A DNA stretch of 64,000 bases from Bacteroidota bacterium (lineage in GTDB: Bacteria > Bacteroidota > Bacteroidia > NS11-12g > UBA9320). The DNA lies in contig WGNA01000002.1 in assembly GCA_016124755.1 (NCBI GenBank), positions 295,909-359,908 of the forward strand, in the 5' to 3' direction. Shown in pieces: positions 1 to 7,502 of this stretch. The stretch's first letter is position 1. Every line of letters starts with the position of its first letter. The notes under the pieces were generated by a model. It had not been told where the DNA came from and searched no databases. It saw only the letters and a list, made by a program, of their open reading frames with translations. A program made the position numbers and the translations under genes.

Positions 1-225
1 CTGATTAATAAAGACAATTGTATCGGAAATGTTATTAAGGGTTCTTCGGAGTTTTATAGAATCCGTAATCAACATCGCAAATTGAAATTTTTGAAATCTG
101 AAATCAAAATGAGAAGTTAACGACTCACAGTCAACTTTGGGATTATCGTCTTTACAGCTAATAATAAAAACCGAACATATCAGAATATATAACAAACGGG
201 ATTTATCACCAAAACTACCTCGCAT
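1..225 (-). CDS. Lipoprotein paralogue, N-terminal part (runs off left edge)
   Basis: Reading the minus strand from ATG 225-223, 75 codons stay open to the window edge. The product starts MRGSFGDKSRLLYILICSV and has a lipobox-like end to its signal peptide (FIISC) followed by KDDNPKVDCE, so it should be a lipid-anchored envelope protein. The following residues (HFDFRFQKFQFAMLITDSI...) are nearly the same as in the lipoprotein at 609-1250. Bases 1-96 differ from 1047-1142 at only 4 positions, while the signal-peptide region is much more diverged. The ATG lies 8 bases before the stop of the nucleotidyltransferase gene (ATGCGAGGTAG), suggesting coupled translation. Function unknown; the C-terminal part is outside the window. 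Confidence 0.7.
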   Translation of the reverse strand, partial: MRGSFGDKSRLLYILICSVFIISCKDDNPKVDCESLTSHFDFRFQKFQFAMLITDSIKLRRTLNNISDTIVFINQ

Positions 226-508
226 ATATGAGCTTCTTTTCCTTGTCAACAAGTGGTTTAATGTACTTCGACAATCCGTTGGAAGAGATCAGGTCAACTT
301 TTGTGTTGAGGAGCATTTCCAAATCCAACTGCATTTGTACGAATTCAAGACCTATCTTTCTTGAATAATCAAGTTCGACCAAAATGTCAATGTCACTCCT
401 ATCATCTGAAGTTCCTCTGGCTTGGGAACCAAACAAATAAGCTTTTAAAACAGGTCTTGTTTTAAAATAATCCTGAAGAGCATTCAATTGGGTGATTTCA
501 AGAACCAT
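215..508 (-). CDS. MNT-type minimal nucleotidyltransferase (antitoxin-like), orphan
   Basis: This 97-residue protein carries the DNA polymerase beta-superfamily nucleotidyltransferase signature: GSQARG near residue 27, followed by SDIDILVEL with both metal-binding aspartates. That is the MntA/MNT fold. Characterised MNT proteins of this size usually work with a HEPN ribonuclease and AMPylate it to neutralise it. No HEPN-like gene is visible on either side: upstream is a lipoprotein gene (100-bp gap), and downstream the next lipoprotein starts within this gene's end. The catalytic residues look intact, so it is probably active. Either the partner is elsewhere in the genome or it acts alone. 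The family call is firm; the biological role is not. Confidence 0.8.
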   Translation of the reverse strand: MVLEITQLNALQDYFKTRPVLKAYLFGSQARGTSDDRSDIDILVELDYSRKIGLEFVQMQLDLEMLLNTKVDLISSNGLSKYIKPLVDKEKKLIYAR

Positions 509-608
509 ATATCAAAAGTAAAAAAGTCAGGACAATAAATTCGGGTAAATTTTGGTGGTTATAAATTACCAACAGAGTCACAAAACCAGAGGTTGATGTG
601 TTCCGTCT

Positions 609-1250
609 TCATAAAATTCGCTCATAAACGGTTAAACTATCTGTGCCGATGTTTTCTTCAATCCGAATGATGCCGTACTTAAGGTTGTAATAACCAGCGG
701 TTGTATGGGGCGGTGGTTGATAATAACTTAATGCTCCATTCCAATTGAATATCTTTTCAGAACCTTTGCCCCCCCTTAAAATTTTTACTAAATCCTCTAA
801 ACTATAGCAACTGTCAAAACTACCTGTTGATTGATTTATTAGTTGGGGTGCAGTTCCAAAGGGAACAAAATCAATTAAAGCATGGTTGTTGAATATGATT
901 ACAAATAAAGGGCTGATATCATTTTTTGCGACCAAATCACAATTTATTTCCATTTCATTGGATAAAAAGTTGACGGATTTTCTTTCGTAAATAATATCGC
1001 AAGGTTCTTCATCTAATTTACGAACTATAGAATCAAATACATCACCCTGATTAATAAAGACAATTGTATCGGAAATGTTATTAATGGTTCTTCGGAGTTT
1101 TATAGAATCCGTAACGAGCATCGCAAATTGAAATTTTTGAAACCGAAAATCAAGGTGGGTGGTATTTACTTCACAGTCTGGTGTTGGAGGATTTTCTCTA
1201 CAGGAGTTTAGAGCCAGAAAAATCAATAGAAAATACGCGATATTTTTCAT
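609..1250 (-). CDS. Hypothetical lipoprotein, middle member of a paralogous array
   Basis: This is a 213-residue protein with a lipoprotein signal peptide ending LALNSC (Cys17). The mature part has no domain I recognise. It contains the segment DFRFQKFQFAMLVTDSIKL, almost shared with the partial gene at the left edge. Its end (YGIIRIEENIG...VYERIL) resembles the end of the next upstream gene (LGLIQIETFLD...VYQKLP), so all three look like copies of one family. The start overlaps the upstream stop as ATGA (1247-1250), implying one transcript reading leftwards. Probably envelope-anchored; function unknown. Confidence 0.65.
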   Translation of the reverse strand: MKNIAYFLLIFLALNSCRENPPTPDCEVNTTHLDFRFQKFQFAMLVTDSIKLRRTINNISDTIVFINQGDVFDSIVRKLDEEPCDIIYERKSVNFLSNEMEINCDLVAKNDISPLFVIIFNNHALIDFVPFGTAPQLINQSTGSFDSCYSLEDLVKILRGGKGSEKIFNWNGALSYYQPPPHTTAGYYNLKYGIIRIEENIGTDSLTVYERIL

Positions 1251-1936
1251 GGCAGTTTTTGATACACTCTTTTAGAACCGGTATCCAAAAAAGTTTCGAT
1301 TTGAATTAAGCCGAGATTGTTATCATAATATATTCGAGAACCCTTTGAATCACTTAACTTTGGAAAGTTATTAATATCATAATAGCCATATATATCTAAT
1401 AAATCTTTAACAGAGGTATGATTAATTGCCTGACTTATAAATCTACCTTCTGTATATAATCCAGTCTCGATATCTAGAGTATCTTTCTTATGGATTTTGA
1501 TCCAAAATGATTCGTCAAGATAAAGACTATACCCATCAACCTTAATAATTACTTCAGTCCTATTTATATTCGCCATGACATAAACCATTAGAGAATCATT
1601 AATTTTATTGAAGTCATATTTTACAATTGCAACTTCACAAGTTGTTTGATTTGAGAAACAGGTGGGTATGACCATTTTGTCGAAATCTTTGGTTATAACA
1701 CCAACAATGGTGTCAATAACTCCATTTTGAATTCTGCGAAATCGGATCGGATTCGGAGTCAGCAACTTGTTCATTAATTCCAGACGGGCTGGACTAATAA
1801 CAAAAGATAGATATTCACAGTTTGATCCCTGATTTATATCGTCGTCGGGCGCGCAACTGGTCATAAACAAGGAAGACATTATCACAGTTATGGAACCTGC
1901 AACTAAAAATAGGAGTCTGCGTGTTTGAGTCTTCAT
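1247..1936 (-). CDS. Hypothetical lipoprotein, first gene of the array
   Basis: I chose the ATG at 1936-1934 because it gives a clean signal peptide (MKTQTRRLLFLVAGS...) with the lipobox FMTSC (Cys28). A longer reading from 1981 would add 15 residues ahead of it. The mature protein is about 200 residues, with CAPDDD after the lipidation site and no recognised domain. Its C-terminal part resembles that of the downstream neighbour, with which it overlaps by ATGA. It is divergent from the plus-strand gene at 1984, with about 47 bp between the starts, so the promoters must overlap. Function unknown. Confidence 0.6.
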   Translation of the reverse strand: MKTQTRRLLFLVAGSITVIMSSLFMTSCAPDDDINQGSNCEYLSFVISPARLELMNKLLTPNPIRFRRIQNGVIDTIVGVITKDFDKMVIPTCFSNQTTCEVAIVKYDFNKINDSLMVYVMANINRTEVIIKVDGYSLYLDESFWIKIHKKDTLDIETGLYTEGRFISQAINHTSVKDLLDIYGYYDINNFPKLSDSKGSRIYYDNNLGLIQIETFLDTGSKRVYQKLP

Positions 1937-1983
1937 GAATTGAGTTTGATCGAAGATAGTAATCGGGATTGAAATAGGCACCG

Positions 1984-2748
1984 ATGTTTGTGAATCCGTA
2001 CGGAAGGTTTAAATTCGATTCAAACATCGTTAGCTTGAAATCGGTATTAATATTTGGTTTATTAATTTTAATGGCTTTCAGCCTTCATGCAAATCCTTAC
2101 TCACAGGATATTAGAAATGTAAAACAGAGGCGAAATTCATTTCATGTTGGTTTTATTTTATCTGGTTTGAGTAGAGCAAATGGTTGTTTTTTTTCGTCAA
2201 GAATAGGTGCCGTTGGCTACAGATTTCCAAGTGAATATCTGATTGATCGCCCGATGTTATATGTTGACTATCAAAGGGCTTTGGATTCTTTGAACCGTGT
2301 TGGTGTGTATCATAGGTTTTTAAATTCTAGCCTCTATGTTTTTAATTACAATAAATTTAACAAATTTGTTTACCCACAACTACTTTGGTTTCTTGAAGTC
2401 GGTATTAATTACAATCGTAGATTAAAATCTGTGCTCCTTAATCAAAATATGCAGTTCAATCTTTTTGCGGGAATTTCTGTTGGATACCGCTATCGAGGAT
2501 TTGAATTATGGAGTTTAGGTGAGTACGACATTAGCGGAGTTGAATGGATCACAAGTGTCGGACCGGGAATTCGTTTAAATCCTGAAGTTGTATGTTTTCG
2601 CCATTTATCAATTGATTTGTTGATTGATTTATGTCAATATTTCAAACATACCAATTCCACTTATGACGATGACAATGGCAAAGAGCATAAATATCGAATG
2701 GCAAATACGCTTAATTTGAATCAATTAACAGTAGGTTTTAAATTTTGA
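1984..2748 (+). CDS. Hypothetical secreted protein, probable outer-membrane beta-barrel
   Basis: This is a 254-residue protein with a hydrophobic signal sequence at about residues 17-36 (SLKSVLIFGLLILMAFSLHA). The mature part alternates aromatic and polar residues in short strands (NLFAGISVGYRYRGFEL, LTVGFKF) and ends in phenylalanine, as outer-membrane barrels often do. I recognise no family. The 16 residues before the hydrophobic stretch are unusual for a signal peptide, so a TTG at 2032-2034, just before it, is a possible alternative start. It diverges from the lipoprotein array. Confidence 0.5.
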   Translation: MFVNPYGRFKFDSNIVSLKSVLIFGLLILMAFSLHANPYSQDIRNVKQRRNSFHVGFILSGLSRANGCFFSSRIGAVGYRFPSEYLIDRPMLYVDYQRALDSLNRVGVYHRFLNSSLYVFNYNKFNKFVYPQLLWFLEVGINYNRRLKSVLLNQNMQFNLFAGISVGYRYRGFELWSLGEYDISGVEWITSVGPGIRLNPEVVCFRHLSIDLLIDLCQYFKHTNSTYDDDNGKEHKYRMANTLNLNQLTVGFKF

Positions 2749-3039
2749 AAATTACCTTCTTCGTGTCGATTTATATTTAACTACTCGAATTCTGTAATAG
2801 CAGAAGGAACTTACTCCTTTTATAATTCCACTTTATGCATTGGAACTTCGTAGTACCTTCCTGCTGGTAGGTAAGGATTCTCTAATGTATATTGTGGGAT
2901 AATTCAAATCCAATTGTTTATATTGGATTAGGTGCATGTGGTTTACTTGCGAATTTGGTCGAAGTAAATGAAGGTCTTACTTTGTTGAATGTATTACAGA
3001 CAATGCCTATGTTTACAACTTAAAATTTTTTGCGCTATA

Positions 3040-3681
3040 ATGAAGTGGTTGTATTTATGAGTAGTCACAAATTTAATTTTGAACTTTTCGGTTCAGGCAT
3101 CAGATTTTTATAGATTTGGAATAGAACCGAGGTTTCAAACCTCTTATGACTTTTTGGGTGGCAAACCATTTAAAGGCAGGAAAAGAACCATGTTTGCCGT
3201 AGGCCCTGAATTACCGGGGTTATCATTATGGCTCAATCTAAATAAGAAAATTGGATTTGAATGTTCATATTTTTATGAAGACATTCTATATCCCGTAAAG
3301 GATTTAGATAAAATCCAATTTGGTGTAATATCAGATCAAATTGCTTCAACTCAGATTTCTTTATTAGAGTCAAATCTGCACTATAAGCAAAGAATTTACA
3401 AGCATTTAAAACTAGATGTTAGGATGGGTGTTGGTTTCAGAAAATATGTTTTTGGTTACTTCTATAGAATCCGGACTTGGGAGTTGGGCGTAGAAAGAAT
3501 GGAACCAAAACATGATGTTGGTGCTGTTGTAGGAACAGGTTTACAATATTATCCTTTTACATCTGAAAGGTTTTGGTTAGGCTACTCATACAACTTTCAA
3601 TTTTTTAAAGAGTATAGCACTCAAAGTGTATCATTTTCAATCGGAATTCAGTTAATTAAGGCAAATAATGCTAAAAAATAA
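3040..3681 (+). pseudogene. Probable outer-membrane protein with an in-frame TGA in the signal peptide
   Basis: From ATG 3040 the frame reads MKWLYL, then TGA (3058-3060), then VVTNLILNFSVQA followed by SDFYRFGIEPRF and 200 further open codons. Read through, the first 20 residues make a good signal peptide with a VQA cleavage site, so the ancestral gene most likely began at 3040 and was interrupted by one nonsense change. The rest is strand-rich and aromatic (FWLGYSYNFQFF, VSFSIGIQL), like an outer-membrane barrel. Alternatives are a sequencing error at one base, or a TTG restart at 3079 giving a protein with only a partial signal sequence. The preceding 2749-3039 holds no convincing gene. 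Confidence 0.55.
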
Positions 3682-4206
3682 TTTAGAGGTATTTGTTATT
3701 TAAAATAACATTAATGCAATTAGAATATTTTTGATTTCGTTGGAATGGAATAGGAAGTGGTTCTATCTAGATAAATGTGATTTTAAAAAGAGAATAGATT
3801 AGAGATTTGAAATTTTACACTTTTGGAAGTTAGTTAAGAGAAAAAGGCATTCCTCATAAGCATTCGGTATATAAATCGCCAAACCAATTCGAATGATTTT
3901 GGTGTAGGTTTCAGAAATGAATTATTCAAATGCTCTTTTAGGATTTGTGATTATATCACTTTATACAGTTCTCTTTATCTCATCATTAGATCACCTTGTA
4001 TCTTGAACTTGTACGATCCTTGTTTAAGGCCACATTGGTTCAACAACCTTTTCTTTTGGGGAAGATTTAAGCACAGTCAAATAATCAATCAGTGGATTTG
4101 AACAAATTTCCATTTAAACGTTTACTTTCCAACTTAAGCGTTTAAATTTCTTTGGTTCTGAATTTTATCGTTCACTTTTGAACCAACAATAAATCAAAAC
4201 GCAACT
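3682..4206. other. AT-rich stretch without a convincing gene
   Basis: About 525 bp between the broken outer-membrane gene and ssb. I find no open frame of useful length on either strand, no tRNA and no mobile-element signature. It contains one 29-codon hydrophobic reading frame (ATG 3917 to TGA 4006), which lacks an obvious ribosome-binding site, and an inverted repeat near ssb at 4112-4147. It is probably decayed accessory DNA plus the ssb promoter region. Confidence 0.5.
4112..4147. repeat. Inverted repeat upstream of ssb, possible operator
   Basis: Perfect 9-bp arms, ATTTAAACG (4112-4120) and CGTTTAAAT (4139-4147), are separated by 18 bp, which puts the half-sites about 2.5 helical turns apart. 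It ends 59 bp before the ssb start. No T-run follows, so a terminator is unlikely. A protein-binding site is possible, but I know of no matching regulator. Confidence 0.35.
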
Positions 4207-4548
4207 ATGAAATCATTAAGAAACAGCGTAAGGCTGATGGGCAATCTCGGTGGAGATCCCGAAATCAAGGAATTCGGAAAAGGTAAGAAACTGGCCAAAT
4301 TTTCATTGGCTACCAGCGAAACGTATCGCAATTCGGAAGGTGAACAGGTGACCGAAACTCAGTGGCACAACCTCGTGGCATGGGGAAAAACCGCTGAAAT
4401 TGTTGAACGCTATCTCACCAAAGGTCAGGAAATATCCATCGAGGGAAAACTCACCAACCGGAGTTGGGACGATAAAGACGGCACCAAAAGATTCATGACT
4501 GAAATCGTGATCAACGAACTCATGATGACCGGAAAGAAATCTGCATAG
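4207..4548 (+). CDS. ssb: Single-stranded DNA-binding protein, short form
   Basis: This 113-residue OB-fold protein has the typical SSB order: a start like RNSVRLMGNLGGDPE, then KLAKFSLATSE, TQWHNLVAWGKTAEI and GQEISIEGKLTNRSW. It coats single-stranded DNA in replication, repair and recombination. It stops directly after the OB fold at GKKSA and lacks the flexible tail and acidic tip (DDDIPF-like) that housekeeping SSBs use to recruit partners. This may therefore be an accessory SSB, with the main one elsewhere. It stands alone, with AT-rich accessory DNA upstream and a riboswitch-led gene downstream. Confidence 0.93.
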   Translation: MKSLRNSVRLMGNLGGDPEIKEFGKGKKLAKFSLATSETYRNSEGEQVTETQWHNLVAWGKTAEIVERYLTKGQEISIEGKLTNRSWDDKDGTKRFMTEIVINELMMTGKKSA

Positions 4549-4596
4549 TAATCGGTAGGGACGCTTTCGTTAATCCAGGTATTAACGGGCTTTGTT

Positions 4597-4604
4597 TACT
4601 TTTG
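4597..4604 (+). promoter_or_regulatory. Bacteroidota -7 box for the riboswitch transcript
   Basis: TACTTTTG matches the Bacteroidota -7 consensus TAnnTTTG exactly and lies just upstream of the TPP riboswitch, where the leader RNA should begin. No clear -33 element is visible at the ideal spacing. Confidence 0.55.
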
Positions 4605-4610
4605 TAGCGC

Positions 4611-4700
4611 TAATGACAGGGGTGCCCTATTCATTTTTGAAGAAGGCTGAGATCATACCCATTGAACCTGATCCGGGTAATACCGGCGAAGGGAAGTGCA
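4611..4700 (+). ncRNA. TPP riboswitch (THI element)
   Basis: The conserved thi-box parts are present in order: ACAGGGGTGCCC, then GGCTGAGATCATACCC, then TGAACCTGATCCGGGTAATA, then CCGGCGAAGGGAAGTGCA. CTGAGA and CGAAGGGAA are the conserved TPP-contacting segments of this class. It lies 55 bp before the TonB-dependent receptor start. No intrinsic terminator is obvious between the aptamer and the start codon, so control at translation initiation is more likely than attenuation. It should lower receptor expression when thiamin pyrophosphate is plentiful. Confidence 0.93.
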
Positions 4701-4754
4701 GGCGCGAACGTCTTTTTACCCGCTGTTCATTGGTTTTTGAAATTATTCAGAACT

Positions 4755-7214
4755 ATGAAACAGACATTCAGATCAACTCTTTTAAAAACATCATTCCCGG
4801 TTTTTTTACTGCTGGGTTTTGCCCGGTTTTCTTTCGCTCAGAATTTGGAAGCCCGGGGAATTCTTCTCGACAACCAGACAAAGCTTCCGGTTGAACACGC
4901 TACCATCCTGCTTTTGAGCAAGGAAAAAAATCTTCTCACCACATCGGATGCCGATGGGAAATTTGCCTTTTCGGTTTCGGGGAAATCCAGAATCGTTGTG
5001 CATCACATCTCGTATGTATCCGACACATTCGAATTAGTTGCCGGAACCGAAACTACTTTTAATCTTCAGCCGACAGCGGAGAAAATGGAAGAAGTAATTA
5101 TCAGTTCGGTTCGGGCGTCGGATGAAAACCCCTCAACTTCCACCAACATCAGCAAGGCTCAGATCGAAAAAGTAAATTTTGGTCGGGATATGCCCATGTT
5201 GCTCAATTCAACTCCGTCAACAGTTGTGAACAGCGATGCCGGTGCGGGCGTGGGTTATACCGGAATCCGAATCCGAGGTATCGACCCTACCCGAATTAAT
5301 GTAACCATCAACGGAGTGCCGCTCAACGATGCCGAATCGCATGGAACGTATTGGGTGGATCTTCCGGATTTTGCATCTTCGGCGAGTAGTATTCAGATTC
5401 AACGAGGTGCCGGAACCAGTACCAACGGAACGGCTTCTTTCGGAGCGAGTGTGAACGTAAAAACGGATCACATCGAAGCTCAGCCTTACATGAAAGCAGA
5501 TCTCGGTTACGGTAGTTTTAACACGCGCAGAATCCGCATTCAGAACAGCACCGGAATCATGAAAAACGGTTGGGGAATGCAGTCGAGATTGTCGGTGATC
5601 CGCTCCGACGGATTTATCGATCGCGCGAGTTCCGACCTCCGATCCATGTTTTTCACGGCGGCACATTACGGCAAAAAAGATCTTCTGAAATTTAATGTGA
5701 TGCTCGGACACGAACGAACCTATCAGGCGTGGTACGGAGTTCCGCAGCCAAAGTATCAGCAGAATCAAACGGCACTAAATTCCTTTATGGACGAACTGTA
5801 TCTGAGCGATGAAGAACGACAGCATTTGCAATCGAGTAATTACAATACGTATAATCCGTACACCTATAAAAACGAAGTGGACAATTACGACCAGCACCAC
5901 TTTCAGATGTTTTACAACCGCGACTTTAAAAGGGGAATTACACTCACCACCGGTTTGCATTTCACACACGGTTTTGGGTATTACGAGCAATACAAACAGA
6001 ACGACGATTTTTCAACGTACGGATTAAAAGAATTAATTGTTGGTGGCGATACCATTAATTCCGGTGATTTTATCAGAAGGTTGTGGCTTAACAATAATTT
6101 TTACGGACTAATTTATTCGCTTCAGATTCCGCTGAACCGAACTCATTTGGTTATAGGTGGCGGAATTAATAATTATGACGGAAAGCATTACGGAGAAATT
6201 ATCTGGGCTCAGTTTGCATCCGACGGATTTTACGGGGATCATTATTACGATTACAAAGCCCGCAAAACCGATGGAAATATGTATGCTAAATTCAATCGGA
6301 GAATTGGGAAAAGAACACATTTATATGCCGATGTTCAGGTTCGTGCAATCGATTATTCATACGATTTACCAGGTCGTGATGAGCCCGGAGCCGCTCACTT
6401 TGTTTTTGTAAATCCGAAGGCCGGAATTGTTAAAAACTGGGCAAAGGATAACACCTTTACGTTAATGCTCGCCGCATCCAACCGCGAACCGGTGCGGGAT
6501 GATTTGCAGGCTGCCTCGTTGGATTATACACCGCAACCCGAGCACATGTATAACCTCGAAACCGGCAATACCTGGAAAGGCAAAAACTGGCAATTAGAGT
6601 GTAATGGTTACATGATGTATTACAATAACCAGCTCGTACTTACCGGAAAAATTAATAATGTGGGAGCTTATGTACGCACGAATGTTCCGAAGAGTTACCG
6701 CACCGGAATTGAAACACAATTCGGTTACAGACCCGTTGAGAAATTAACGTTACAGGCTAATCTTACTCTAAGTCAGAATAAAATAATTGCCTTCACCGAA
6801 TATGTTGATGACTGGTATAATGGCGGTCAGGTTGCGTTTGAACGTAAAAATACCGATCTGGCTTTTTCTCCGAATGCGATCGGATATGCAGCGGCTATCT
6901 GGCAATATGTAAAAGATGGGACAGCCACATTATCGGTGAAAACGGTTTCAAAACAATATCTCGATAATTCACAAAGCAACGATCGGAAATTAGATGGTTT
7001 TACGGTTTTGAATTTTCAGTTAAACCATAATTTTAAAATTCATAAAACACAAGATCTGCAGATCGGGATTCAGGTAAATAATATTTTAAATGTGGAATAT
7101 GCACCCAACGGATATACGTTCGGAACGATGAATGGTGAACAGCGTCAGAGCTTCAACTATGTTTACCCAATGGCCGGCACAAATTATTTGTTGAGAGTGC
7201 TGTTAACGATTTGA
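4755..7214 (+). CDS. TonB-dependent receptor under TPP riboswitch control, probable thiamin-compound importer
   Basis: This is an 819-residue outer-membrane receptor. I start it at ATG 4755 because MKQTFRSTLLKTSF...FSFAQ is a signal peptide; an earlier in-frame ATG at 4662 lies inside the riboswitch. Order: signal peptide (1-28), carboxypeptidase-regulatory-like domain (about 30-105), plug domain (about 120-225, with GIRIRGIDPTRINVTINGVP and the GAGTSTNGTASFGASVNV element), then the 22-stranded barrel. The upstream TPP riboswitch makes thiamin or a precursor the likely substrate, as for riboswitch-linked receptors of other Bacteroidota. No inner-membrane thiamin transporter or thi gene follows. 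Receptor class is certain; substrate is inferred from the riboswitch alone. Confidence 0.9.
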   Translation: MKQTFRSTLLKTSFPVFLLLGFARFSFAQNLEARGILLDNQTKLPVEHATILLLSKEKNLLTTSDADGKFAFSVSGKSRIVVHHISYVSDTFELVAGTETTFNLQPTAEKMEEVIISSVRASDENPSTSTNISKAQIEKVNFGRDMPMLLNSTPSTVVNSDAGAGVGYTGIRIRGIDPTRINVTINGVPLNDAESHGTYWVDLPDFASSASSIQIQRGAGTSTNGTASFGASVNVKTDHIEAQPYMKADLGYGSFNTRRIRIQNSTGIMKNGWGMQSRLSVIRSDGFIDRASSDLRSMFFTAAHYGKKDLLKFNVMLGHERTYQAWYGVPQPKYQQNQTALNSFMDELYLSDEERQHLQSSNYNTYNPYTYKNEVDNYDQHHFQMFYNRDFKRGITLTTGLHFTHGFGYYEQYKQNDDFSTYGLKELIVGGDTINSGDFIRRLWLNNNFYGLIYSLQIPLNRTHLVIGGGINNYDGKHYGEIIWAQFASDGFYGDHYYDYKARKTDGNMYAKFNRRIGKRTHLYADVQVRAIDYSYDLPGRDEPGAAHFVFVNPKAGIVKNWAKDNTFTLMLAASNREPVRDDLQAASLDYTPQPEHMYNLETGNTWKGKNWQLECNGYMMYYNNQLVLTGKINNVGAYVRTNVPKSYRTGIETQFGYRPVEKLTLQANLTLSQNKIIAFTEYVDDWYNGGQVAFERKNTDLAFSPNAIGYAAAIWQYVKDGTATLSVKTVSKQYLDNSQSNDRKLDGFTVLNFQLNHNFKIHKTQDLQIGIQVNNILNVEYAPNGYTFGTMNGEQRQSFNYVYPMAGTNYLLRVLLTI

Positions 7215-7296
7215 ATGGGTATGAAATGATGAGAAGCAATTACCGGTTAATGACCTTTGCATATACTAATGAACTGATAGCTCCCAATCAAAATAA

Positions 7297-7497
7297 ACTA
7301 AACCCCGAAGGGGTGTAATATTTATAACAAAACCAAAACAGTAAACCTAACCCCGAAGGGATGACATAGTATTCCCGACAATAAATCGCGGAACAAACAA
7401 CCATCAGGCAAATAGATTATGTCACCCTTTCAGGGTTTTTCCCCGATTTAGATTAGGGATTTATAATAATGTCAACCATTCGGGTTTTGAAATGGGT
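7297..7497. repeat. Dispersed palindromic repeat, copy A
   Basis: Full-length copy of a roughly 190-200 bp element seen three times here. It opens with two short hairpins (CCCCGAAGGGG, and CCCCGAAGGG where this copy reads GGGATG) and closes with two in opposite order (CACCCTTTCAGGGT and CAACCATTCGGGTT), so the whole unit is an imperfect inverted repeat resembling REP/BIME elements. No transposase lies inside or nearby. It sits between the receptor gene and the T9SS protein gene. Confidence 0.75.
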
Positions 7498-7502
7498 AAT
7501 AT

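Noticed and set aside
2886..3023. Open frame of about 45 codons ending MPMFTT
   Set aside because: No ATG start at its beginning, no family likeness and no conserved context; it may be a remnant but cannot be supported.
3040..3681. Selenocysteine or other TGA recoding
   Set aside because: The stop lies in a signal peptide, no SECIS-like stem or selenium genes are seen, and the other TGA codons in the window act as ordinary stops.
4592..4894. 100-codon open frame overlapping the TPP riboswitch
   Set aside because: It lies over the structured aptamer and the signal-peptide region of the receptor in another frame; the riboswitch and receptor explain the sequence.
5217..5768. 183-codon antisense frame within the TonB-dependent receptor
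   Set aside because: It is an antisense shadow of the receptor, without family likeness; long spurious frames are common opposite strong coding sequence.
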